From: Ascidia mentula
Taxonomy: Eukaryota > Chordata > Ascidiacea > Phlebobranchia > Ascidiidae
Length of the DNA: 64,000 nucleotides
Direction: 5' to 3'
Assembly (NCBI GenBank): GCA_947561715.1
Contig: OX387203.1
Location: forward strand, 2,728,001 to 2,792,000
The notes beneath the pieces were generated by a model that had not been told where the DNA came from, did not search any database, and worked only from the letters and a program-made list of their open reading frames with translations. The position numbers and the translations under genes were made by a program. This document shows, piece by piece, positions 48,553-59,741 of this stretch. The stretch's first letter is position 1. Each line of letters starts with the position of its first letter.

Positions 48553-51500
48553 TGCGTCGCTTGAAACCTATAGACGTTTATAAACAACCTAAAACGTAAA
48601 AAAAACATTAACGATTATGTTTTTCCATTTAAACGTTCTCCAGACGTAACACCTTCTTGCTGCTGCCCTACATCCAATACCGACTACGTGGGAATGAATT
48701 GCAAATCACGTTCGCGCTGGTAAAAAAACGGATCTGTAAAACCACCTCTAAAAAGCCACGAAAACAGCAACTGAAACATTATAGTTTGTCCACATAAAGT
48801 TCACACCCCCTACTTTGCTTGACAAAGAGGTTTTTACGTCAAAAGGTGTGAAAACTATGCGATTTCGCGATACTGATTCAGATCGCTTGCACTGAAAATT
48901 CGCCCTTTCCGCTCTGAAGCCATTGCGCGAATGCCCATACTTACGACGAATGTTCTTATACTGGCTGCTTGATTTTCCTGAAAGCATTTGTGCAAGGCTG
49001 TAAGCTCGTTGCCGCAATTGCAACAATTGCAACAAATGCAAAACCACAATTAAAAACACTTTCCGCCGTCGCATTAACTATTTATGATTGCACGCTCTTC
49101 GGTAACCATTGCATTTTTTCCTTAAAGTTAACAACCGAAAAGAGTAGCAAAGCGAAACTAATTTAAATCCAAGTCCTGGTGAGTTTCGTTGCCCACTACG
49201 TACCGCAATGTTTTTGTGCGATGGCATACGTGACCAATACGGTGAGAAAAATTTGAAACCCTCGGAAGTTAACGTGCGAAATCTTCGCGTTCCAAACGCT
49301 CGGTCGCCTGTTGAAAGTTTCCTCGTCCTTTGTTCCGCTCAAAGCCCTAAGTAGCCAACCTGTTTATTATCAAATCATTATGAGTGCGCGCGGTGGGTTC
49401 ACCGTCGATTGAACTGGCTTTGTTTGGGGGCAGAATTTCCGTTACTTGGGAAAGTTACGTTGAAAACTGGATCCGCATCACGTGGCAACAGTTAGTTTTC
49501 CACTGTATGTTCTTTTAGCACTAAACACCATCAAGAATCTATCATAAGATACCAAATCTGCAAAACACACGAATGGCGTACATTCATTCGCTTTTGCACT
49601 ACGTATTTAATTTAAAGTCACATCCGTACTGTATCTGATGAATATGCTTCAATTGAGTGGGTGGTTATTCCACACTAGCTTTCGTGAAGTAAAGAGCTCG
49701 ACATCCACACTGCAGCGTTTCATAATTGTGGTTCGTGGAAAAAAATTTTCCCCAAACCAAGAAAAATGAGGTGCTTTGAAAACTGCAACAATAAATCAAT
49801 AAACCACATTTGAATTCAGATATCAAGTAAACAAGACGAAATGGTTGGCAACTTGCACGTATTTATTCATTTGTCAGCGAAAGTCTAACTCTGAAAACCG
49901 CAGTCAGTATGGGTGCAAGAAATTACTTGACTACTGTCTTGAGGTTTCAGCTGACGGGTTTTATGGGCCCACTGAGGGGAATTTGAAGTCTGTAGCACAA
50001 AAGTATTCCGTTTAACAAAGCCTGTATCCACGGGACTAAGCAATTTTGTCGCTAACAAAGGCTTTCATCATCATTTATCAAAAATTATTCTGTGTGGTTT
50101 GTGGTATACGCAAGTAGATTTCAAGAAAAGATAGAGTATACTCAATTCAATTGTTCCAGAATTTTTGGAATGTCCGCAGAAAATTTCCCGCATGTCAGAC
50201 AACAACAAATCCTTTTATGGGCGTTTGTCATTAAACCATCGGCCACATTAGCTTGCGACTGTAATAAAGGTGATTTGGGGAATTTGTGCCTTCGCTGCAC
50301 AATGCAAAGGCCCATACATTGGGTTTGGAAAGCCCATCTACCGTCATTGATTCAGCATTGTCGTTGTTCTCTGGACACTTGTTTACTGTGGGGAGAAAGG
50401 CACCTAACGCACAGGGCAAATAAGAACGCACGAAGCTAACACAGGCTGTGGGTGATTTTAAGTTCTGAAATGTTGATGACTTGCATGCCAGGTTAATTGT
50501 CGTGTGAATATAGAATGAACAAAAATATACGAAATTTCGGCAACAATATTCTCTGCTGCTGGCATCCGCATTCATATCCACTGTAGGGTTATGATAACAT
50601 TATACAGTTGGATACAAAAGATCGAGATGTTATCGAGTCCATGTGTTCCACACACGAAACACCTGCGGTTTATGACACAGTCCCTGTTCTTAATATTTAC
50701 TTTCAAATGACAAAAGTCAACTGTTTGAATCTATACGTGTTGTTTGAATCGATGAGCGTTTGTGGTTAAACCCTTCTCTCGTGGTTGCAACGTCCGCCTG
50801 AACTTTGTACAAACAAATCGATTTCAGATTCAAATGCTTTGATTTGTGCAAATGCAGTAAATTTTATCAAAGAATTTTCTTTTTTGCAGTAGCTTTTAAG
50901 CACACCATGTTTTCATCAGGTTTTGGTGACATATAATGGCCGTAAGTTAAATAGCACGTTAAACATTGTGGACTTATCCAGGCGTGACTAGCGTGTTCTG
51001 TTTCCACATGTGCTTTATTGTGCGAAACGGTATTTCATTCGGAAAACACCAGTCCTGGAAGGATATTTTTTATGTTTTTATGTATGCTCAACCTAACCGC
51101 AATTGTTTTCCCACATAACAAGTATAGACGTAGGTATGACAGAATAGTCCCAAACCACTATACGACGTTCACATTGGTTCTTTGTGTGCCTGTTTCCCGT
51201 TTTTCCGTTTCAGTTTGTCATGGTTTAAATCATTGGAAAGGTTGCAGAAACTGGCGTCCATTAACGACACTGAGAAAACATAGCATTGACAATGTCAAGT
51301 TTAAAATTTAAATACTTACAAACTTATTAACTCTAATACGTAGTCAAACTGTATGAAAATCTAACTTGAAATCGAACCAAATTTATTTACATCACAAAGC
51401 GCGGAAGTTTTCACAGTGCCAACTATGTTTCAGAAAGGAAACCACCCAAGAAAAACGAAACAAACACAAACTTCAAATCAGAAGAGAAGAAATATCAAAT

Positions 51501-51876
51501 GTCGTTTTGTGTAAAATATGAAATTACCCGGTATGTGATGATAAAGGTAGGAAAAGGTTGGCCCACTACAGGGAGTAATACGGACAACGTAAATGTAATC
51601 GACAGGTACGTTAAAAGCAAAACTGTCATACGGCGCTTCGTATGTAATAGTAAAAGACATGGTTAAAGCAAGCACACAATTGTTCATTTACGACAAATGA
51701 TATGTATATGTGGCACGCACTCTTTTTTGTGCAGTTATGTGTGTGTTTTAAGTTTTGTGCAAGTACATGCACATCAGGCTACACAAGAGTACGGAATGGC
51801 ACTTGTGAGTGCTTCGTGTAGTCCTAGCTCCCCCGTGGAAAGCGATTTCGGACACAGAAAGTTAAAAAAACAACGT
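48553..51876. other. Spacer between peptide genes 2 and 3
   Basis: No gene supported. A minus frame at 48748-49074 begins with a hydrophobic Leu-rich run but has no matching spacer or cysteine exon. A CTGATGA-type fragment lies on the minus strand near 50918-50924. Confidence 0.4.
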
Positions 51877-52987
51877 CTATCCTCTTCTGCAGTTGCTGAA
51901 AAATAACTTGCTGGTGCACATCCCGAACTTGTGGCATACGGTGCAGGTTGTTCTGGAACGTTTTCCTGCGTTAACAAACGAAATGCATTAAAACCATAAA
52001 CTTGCGCTTCAATGCTGACATTAAAAGTACAAGGGTTACTATATGTCGAATCGCATGTTTCATTAAACTGTTAAATCCTGAATTTAGTTTTATCCATTAG
52101 ACAGAAACAATATAAACAATAGAGTACTAAAAACAAGCAAATTAAATGCGTCTACTTTGCTTTGAAGTCGATTTCTATTGCTTGCAATTTATACAAATGT
52201 TCTAATTTTTGATGTTGATATTTTTGAATAAATTTTAATAACTACCGTTTTTCAATAATTGGCAATAAATTATAGGAGTATTCTGATTTTCAACTTTGTC
52301 AAAAGCAAATTGCTTTTACCTTTTATTCCTTTGCAAGAATATCTGCAGCAGAATCCCCGTTTTTTGCAAATGCGCCGAAAATAGTTTAGACTGTCCGAAG
52401 AAGACCGCTTTGATCTGTTGTGTTCCGAGAATATCTGTGCGAATATATCGGTTATGTATATAGGATCGTATGGTTTACAATTGCGTATGCTGGCATTTGC
52501 TATTGCTTAAGATCTACTCTTTTTAATTCCATGATCGATTAACCATACGATTTTGGTACTTTAGCGGAACTATAGTGTAATAAAATTAGCTCAAAATTCC
52601 CCAAAACTTAAAAAACGTGAGATGTAAAAAAAAATTATCAACAGCGACAGCGGGAAATCCCTGGTACTTTCCCATGGGAAAACAATTATTTGTGACCTAC
52701 CTTTTCAAATTCGATGGTTCCTGTTTCTGAGTTTCGTTGGAGTTCGCTTGTTGTGGAGAATGTTTCTTCTGTAAAATAGCAAAATTGCTTTGTCAGGTGA
52801 ACGGAAACGACAACAAAATAAAGCATATTTTTGTCAAAACTACCATCCGTGCAAAGAGTTCTTCTCATAGAGCCTACACCATTTAAACAAATTTACAATA
52901 AAAATATTTTTTACCTGAAGCAACGTTCTGGAAGCAAATTATCACCAGGACAAATGAAATAGCGACGATTTGTAGAGTCAAACCCAT
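51877..52987 (-). CDS. Secreted cysteine-rich peptide precursor, paralog 3 (eight cysteines)
   Basis: Exons 52987-52915, 52768-52701, 52434-52320, 51965-51877 (phases 1, 0, 1) give 114 aa. Signal peptide MGLTLQIVAISFVLVIICF. Exon 2 is an acidic Thr/Ser/Glu spacer. Exon 3 has HNRSKR, identical to paralog 1, then YFRRICKKRGFCCRYSC. Exon 4 encodes TTCTVCHKFGMC followed by a longer tail ending SNCRRG. Mature part about 57 residues with about 15 Lys/Arg and one Asp. The six framework cysteines are kept (C-x5-C-x4-C-x11-C-x2-C-x5-C) and two more are present: one directly after the second and one near the C-terminus, which could form a fourth disulfide. The last exon is read in a different frame from the longer open frame at the same place; intron phase and cysteine pattern decide it. 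Confidence 0.82.
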
Positions 52988-55900
52988 TGTATCAGCTGTT
53001 ACAATTACTCACACTCTATTAACATCAGTTTATCAGTCTAAAAAAACGAAATACATTTATGATTATATTGATTTTTCATTTTAGATAAAATGGCGGCTCT
53101 TTTACTAACAAGTTTTCCCTGTTTGTTTGATGATATTTTATGACAGCGAGAAAATATAAGAATATGATGTTGCTTTACAGAATTGCACGATACAAAGACA
53201 AACAAATGCATCTAAATCTCAAACTTCTACGTTAGTGCTGGCCACGTCGGAATAGGTCAGTACACGTGTTGCAAACTTGTAATTTTATTGCATGGTCTAA
53301 ACCTCATTCAGTGTATATATTCACGATAGTTTGCACTGCGTCAACTAACAAGTACCCTATCTACAGCAGCAAACTGTACCGCCACATATCTAAGGTCTGT
53401 TACTGGCTGCGTAGTTTTCCGCTTTCGCAACCGATTTGAATGGCGTCCCCATTTTTACCATCGCATGTGTTGTTCAACGTCGCCTGTAGCAACTTCGCGT
53501 TCGCGATTTACATATTGTGCAACCTATTTTGCTTGGTTGATCGACCCAGAGATATTTGAACAATATTTTTGTACGAGATTAGCTTATAGGTTTTTAAGTC
53601 AACAAGCAAACAAGGGATTGTTGGGTTAAGCAGAATTTCCATTTAAAATCAAAGATTACAATTTCGAAAATGGCGAAGTAAGTTAAAAGCATGGTTGCTG
53701 CGTCACTGCAAATACTTCACACACCTATAATAGTTGTTAGGAGCCCGTATTTTTTACAACGAATGTATTTAAACCATATAGTGACATGAAACTAGTATGG
53801 ACGCATTGGCATCGATTTTGGTCGCAAAAGGTTATTTTCTCAAAGTAAAGTGTTTATTTTTCTTCTCTTTCATTCTCTGTCACGTTGGGTGGTGGCTTTC
53901 TTGCGGTTTGCGCAACCTCTTTGTGGCACATAGGCCAACCTTTTACCTGTAAAGATATCACATTGAAAGTGACTTGAAAGTTTCATTATGAATTGATAGC
54001 GATTGCTATGACTGCATAACCGCACGCGCTACTTTTGAAAAGAGTTTTTAGCACTTACTCAATGCTACGTTTTGATACAACATATCCTGTACTTTAAAGC
54101 TTATGTTTGTTGCACACAAACCCTCTGTCATGCGCCATATTTTTTCCAAACAAGAATATTAAGCTCGTCCGCCATATTTCAACGGGGCAGCAATGCGAAA
54201 CACCTTTTTTCTTCGTTTGACCTAAAGCCAATATTGGCAAAATTACATTCTCGGCAATTTTATTCCGCCCTGCACAGACTGACCACATCAACTACATAGG
54301 CTTATAATCTGAAAAAAAACTAACTTTGCATGCAAAAAGTCCGCCAAATACACCAATACACATATAGCTGCATTACCGTTCTCTCAGTATTTCTTGCCCC
54401 CTTTTTACGTTCTATCCCCGCCTAACGAAAATTGATCGCATGGTTTGGTTGGCAAACATGAGGCTTCACGTTCTGTACACCTTACACTGTGATGCCTGGT
54501 CCTGGCCTCTATGTGCCGGCCCGCCAACCGCTATAGGTTATATATGGGCGCTATGTACCCTTACTGGAAATCACGCTTTATAGCCACTCACCCGACGGAA
54601 TTTCCCAGCTTAGACATGAACTCACTTTGAAACTTGCACCTAGTTTTTTGGCTACGGAAAGCAACCGAAGCACGGTAATCACTTTAATTGATTGCTACAG
54701 ACTGAAAGGCCAATTTTCGGCATGCAGATAATAGTAGGCTAACACTTTGGATCCGCACATGTCGCTTGATTCAATCAGATAAATTTTACAAAGTTGTTTC
54801 AAAGCGCACACCGAAAAACGACCGAAGGCTGCTTTGCTGTACATGTGTTACTTTGACAACGATATTTTTAATTCACCGCTTACACAATCTTCATAATATT
54901 CAAAACTAATACTGAGAAAAAACGAACATTTGCTTCATGTTTGAAATACCTGCTTGAAATACCAACTTTAATCACTTTTCCTTATCAGTAGCTAACTGTA
55001 GAAACGACTGGTGAACGTTTTCCTCGGGCCCAATTTTTAACCGCAAATGGTTCAAGCGTGCAGCCACAGGTACTGAGTGCTTATAACTGCATTGGAGCGG
55101 CATGATGGCTTTTCCGATGACAATGTAACGAAAGCCAGCGCCTAAAATCAGTGCAGTTTGTCAATCTTATTGGAGTCGTAAGAAAAATGGACATTGCTAG
55201 GTTCCCATGCCTTGTCAAAACAAACGAACCCCATCAGGTGAGTCACGTTTGAAGCTCCGGAGATGAAAAATACTTGCTAAGCTAGACCTCGCCTCCTTTC
55301 TAACGACAACCATGAACTCATGACATTTTGACAAGGACACTGAAACCAAAAAATGGGTGTGTTTTTAGTTTCGAAACTCCGCTTTTGTTCAACGCAGACG
55401 AACGAAGACGATGAAACACAACTATGTTGCGAATTTACGCCACTTATGTTGCGTAATGTAGGTACTTAGAACTATTTAACAAAGAATTTTTCCGACCATC
55501 GTTATGCCGTCACACCAATAGTATTACGTATTGTTTCTCATACTAGCCATTGTAACACATACGCCTTTCAAAAAATGATTTGCTTGTGCTATAATCGAGC
55601 ATATTTTTCACAGAACGATTCAGCATTGTGTAATATGGCCGGCAACTAAACTAAGTTTGCAAAAATGGTCCTTTGCACAAAACTTCGTATGTTATCATCG
55701 CCAGTGAGGTATCTAGATGTGGTTAAGTCTAAATCTTTTCTTTTTGCTGTCGCTCTAGCCCCACACTGAGCTTAACCTTTATGAATAATCCTGCACAATA
55801 GTCGCCTTTTATAGGGGTTTACTGCGGCGCACCTTACAAGCAATTTTCCTAGTGGGAGCATGTGACAGTAGGCGGTCGGTGCTTCGCCCACGAGTGTGAA

Positions 55901-57918
55901 GGGTCGTCAGCTCGACGCTTTGACGCGTGTTTTGCCGCAACACAAAAACCCGTAATCTAAGGAGAAGTTTCGATCGGCGATCACTAGGCTTCCATGGTGA
56001 AAAGACATTATTTCTCGAAGGCAACGTGAGAATTCGGTGACTTATCCCCTAATCTCATTTTGAAAGAATGGGATAAGGTGCATTAGATGACAAAACTGCA
56101 AACGTTGTTGATTTATCATCTTGTCATTTCGTTGAAAGTGTGTGAATGATTTATGTGCCTGTTTTTGCCAAATTAAGCAGTGTCACCCATTTGGTATCAT
56201 AGGAAACGCATGAGTTTTGAAGATCAACAAGCCTGCCCTTATTGACGCAATCGTTGCCAGGGCAACTATCAATCCGACACAAACAGGCAGTTATTCTCGG
56301 CCCTTCGAATCTTACCCTGCGGTGACGCAATCAAAGTACAAAGGCGTGATGCAACTGTTTTCGCACCCCTTCGAAGTCACGTGACCGAACGGATGACTCA
56401 CGTCACAACATGCCTGCTCACCGAAGCGTGGCGGACTGATTCGCATCAACGGGGTAGGTATCGCATTCCACGTGGGCCTATACAATAAAACAGCGTCTTG
56501 CGCAGGCGTGTTGTGGGAATGCCTCCGGCCGTCGCGTGACTTCCGCTGGGGTATCAGGGTCGGCCGAGTGGCCTACTTGTATAAATATACCCATGCGGCT
56601 ATTTTGGCACCGTTGCCCACGTGTAGCAACGTTTGCGGTAGTTTCACGTTACAAATGTTAATACATGGTGTGGCTCGACGTGGTAACCAGACCTAACACA
56701 GCCTTGTTCGAATTTACAAATATAGAGCATTAGTGGATCATCTTTTGTCACACAGAAATAATCCCAGTTTGTAAAAATAAACGGCTCCGTTTTTCCCGCT
56801 CAGTGTTGTGACATTTCATGCGGCAAGTTTCAAGTCGACCCATTTATTTTCGTTCGTCATACTTGTTTAAGGCAACGGTTTACCATTGAGGCGACAAAAA
56901 GCAAATTGTCGACCCATTCACATCAAGGCAAGCGTCTACACTGTGCAAACAGATGTACCAGCCTTCTTCGTGGCATCGAGCAATAGAGTCTCGGTACGTT
57001 TGGGCTGATCAGAGACAAACCAAGGGATATCCTTCTGTGGTACCGTTGCTGCAAGTCGAGTTACCATTGTGATGGTTGAACTGGCGGCCGTTTTTTGTCC
57101 AATTATATGAATCTTACTTTACTTCAAAGATATAAACAGTTTCCATTACCCCGTTTATATTTTTGTATATACGATCACTAAATGGCTGATGTAAGTATCT
57201 CTGGCTGGTGTAAGTATCTCTGACTGGTTTAAGTATCTCCGCCTGGTCTAAGTATCGCCAGCTTGTTTTAAGCATCTCAAACAATTGCTTGTTCATGATG
57301 TATTAAATCTGTGAACTGAGGTTATTGGTAAGTTTGTGATAATAGCCGAACAAAAATATTTGCAAATTTTCGGCGATGTTTTATGTGGGAATATATAACC
57401 AGCAATATCCTGTTTTGCGTTACCTCGATATCTCATAATACACCAGTACGTTTTTATGCAATTGGTTTAATTAAAAACAAATACCATATGGTCAATAACT
57501 TTCTGAAAGTAAAAAGTGAAGGATCGGAAAGCACATAAAAACATCTCCTTGACAATTGTCGTCGCATATGTGAAATACGTTTAAAGATAGGTAAACAATG
57601 TCATGCGTTATTAAATAAATATAAATCCGCTCTTCAATGAATGATTTGCGCTACTCCAGAGTCTGACTTATCCCATAGTACTTATTTGCATTGGAATCAC
57701 ATGAGCAATTAAGTCATTTAATTGCTATATTTTCAATTCAAACGATAAAACGTTTTCGTTAGTCAGGGTATTTGTAAAGTGCATTTCACACACACATATT
57801 GCTTTGTTGTACTGTATAGTTATATATCATGGACATTAATGAAACACGCAACAAGGTTCAAGGTCATGGCTTCGACGTCGCAGAGGTCATCATTTGTGGT
57901 CGTTGGTCACATAACCAT
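52988..57918. other. Spacer between peptide genes 3 and 4
   Basis: About 4.9 kb with no supported gene. It contains the 19-bp minisatellite at 57185-57279. A GC-richer stretch near 56250-56600 could be regulatory. No additional cysteine exon was found on the minus strand. Confidence 0.4.
57185..57279. repeat. 19-bp minisatellite, five units
   Basis: Five head-to-tail units of consensus gctggtgtaagtatctctg, the last two more diverged. It lies about 0.7 kb past the stop of peptide gene 4. Confidence 0.85.
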
Positions 57919-59741
57919 TCACAAGTGGTTGTTGCCGAAAATGACGTAACCACAAACGAAGTAATGGCACTTGAAACACCTTCGCTTCCCTGTAAAAATA
58001 ACACAATTGTCTGGTGATTATTTGCCCCCATCTGGCCGGTTTAGCGAATTTATCAGAGGTCATTATTTCTCTGCGGAAAGGTTCAATGGTAAACCTTGTG
58101 ATCAAAACACGAGAGCTGAGATTGCCAAACGTAAAGGGCCTGCGCAGTGGGTCGATCCTGCCTTGCTATGCGAAAGCATGCTATTACTTCTCTGCCGGAA
58201 AACATGTCATTACATTTACAAATTCTTTCCTGAAGGTCGCATTGACTGGAATGTTTTTGTTTCACACACACAGAAGGTTACAGTTAGCAAATTCTCAGAA
58301 GCACGGAATTTTCCAGCATAATTAGATTCCAGTGGGTCCTTATCCACGTGCGGTCAACCGCGAAAACACACATTTAAATCCAATCATGCGTTTCAAACAT
58401 GTCAGAGCAAAACATGACGTACAAGGGCAAGGAACCCAAACAGGGCATTGACAGTCAAGTACCAACTAATGTACACACACAAACCTAATGCACCCCAACA
58501 CCACCTAATGTGCATATTCACTGTGTCCGCCTTTCAGATCCATTTGCCGCAGCCGCTAGTAAATTTTAAAACATTTACGTGAGTTTTTGAAGCACGAAAA
58601 CAGGGTCTTACATTTCTTGACATGAATTTTGGTTCTGACAGCGCACAATTCGTAGACTACTTTCATCGTTTTACACCTCGCAAAATTTGGGTTTTTCCAT
58701 TACATCCTATCGGTATCATTAGGTTTACAGGCTTCGCAACCCAGGCATTGCATCCTAGCAGGATATTTACAGAGTCATGCTACAAGGTATTTACGGAAAA
58801 CGCAGCGTTTCTTCCCAGCAAAGTGAGTGAGCTACTCGTGTTTATGCTGACTTACATTTTTGCTTTCTCACGTATCTGCAAGAATTCAACTTGCAATAAG
58901 TCCTCATACAAGCTCTTGCAAAGCGGATGCTCCGTTTTCCGACGTGGTGCTGATCGTTGTCCTGATATTATGACAGCGTTATTGTTTACTGCAGCCAATA
59001 ATGCAGAATCTAGAAGCACGTAATTTAGAGAGAACTTGCCTCGGAAATCAGAAACATTTCTTTCATTGGTGTTGCGGTTTCATTGATCATTTCAGGATGG
59101 TCATCAAACCCTTGTATTGATGAATTACTGTTTGAAGAGACTCCTTTGAAGAATTCTATTTCTTCCTTGGTTATTTCTGCGTAAAACAACAAAAACATTT
59201 CTTGTTGCAACACAATACATATGTCGTTTACATGCAAACAAAAACACTATTGTTAAAAAGTATTTGCCTCATCTGGACAGTTTAGTCGGTATTGAGGTCA
59301 ATCTTTCTCTATATATGATGTATGGCGGTATACTTGATAAACGATTGTCCATTGCCATAAATTTTCCTTTGTTAAGGGGATGTGTCGTATGTGAGTATAA
59401 TCCGACGGGATGACCATACATATTTGCCTCTGTACAGCTACCTTTTTTCCAAAGCAAACAAAAATCCCCCACCTTGCTTTATGTTGGCAATTTATAGTCC
59501 TATTATTGATGTTTGCTAGGTAGTTTTGCACGTATAACAGAAATCAAGCAATTCATTTGTTTCAGGCCTTTACTCATTATAAATACAAGTATTTATGGAC
59601 CAATGATTTTAGCTTACCACCGACTTCCTCGAGCGAGAGAGGGGCGCCTTCGCAAACCTCTTGCGATGACAAAAATACTGCGATAAGAACAGCGAAGCAG
59701 GCCATCATCATCAACTTGTTTGCTGCGGAGATCTTCGTCAT
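57919..59741 (-). CDS. Secreted six-cysteine peptide precursor, paralog 4, with a GC-AG intron
   Basis: Exons 59741-59618, 59176-59040, 58961-58856, 57989-57919 (phases 1, 0, 1) give 145 aa. The signal peptide has a hydrophobic core MMMACFAVLIAVFLSS. Exon 2 is a long acidic spacer (EITKEEIEFFKG...). Exon 3 has the cleavage site VGKR then ACMRTYCKLNSCRYVRKQK. Exon 4 encodes KRRCFKCHYFVCGYVIF and a short tail. The predicted 48-residue mature peptide is C-x4-C-x4-C-x11-C-x2-C-x4-C, with twelve Lys/Arg and no acidic residue. The second intron begins GC: the donor is GAG|GCAAGT, the standard strong GC-AG consensus, and it gives the same phase 0 as in the other three genes. If it were not spliced, translation would end four codons later without any cysteine core. 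A Lys/Arg-rich stretch between Cys3 and Cys4 could bind heparin or be a second cleavage site. Confidence 0.83.

Noticed and set aside
48748-49074. Leu-rich hydrophobic start, possible fifth peptide gene
   Set aside because: No spacer exon with phase 1-0 and no C-x4-C-x4-C exon downstream; the hydrophobic run partly comes from a caattg repeat.
51774-51977. Longer open frame covering the last exon of peptide gene 3
   Set aside because: In that frame the exon would start at phase 0 and lacks the family cysteine pattern; the phase-1 frame gives C-x2-C-x5-C and fits exon 3.
52844-52873. Possible extra 30-base exon in peptide gene 3
   Set aside because: Phase-compatible and flanked by AG and GT, but no counterpart in the three paralogs.
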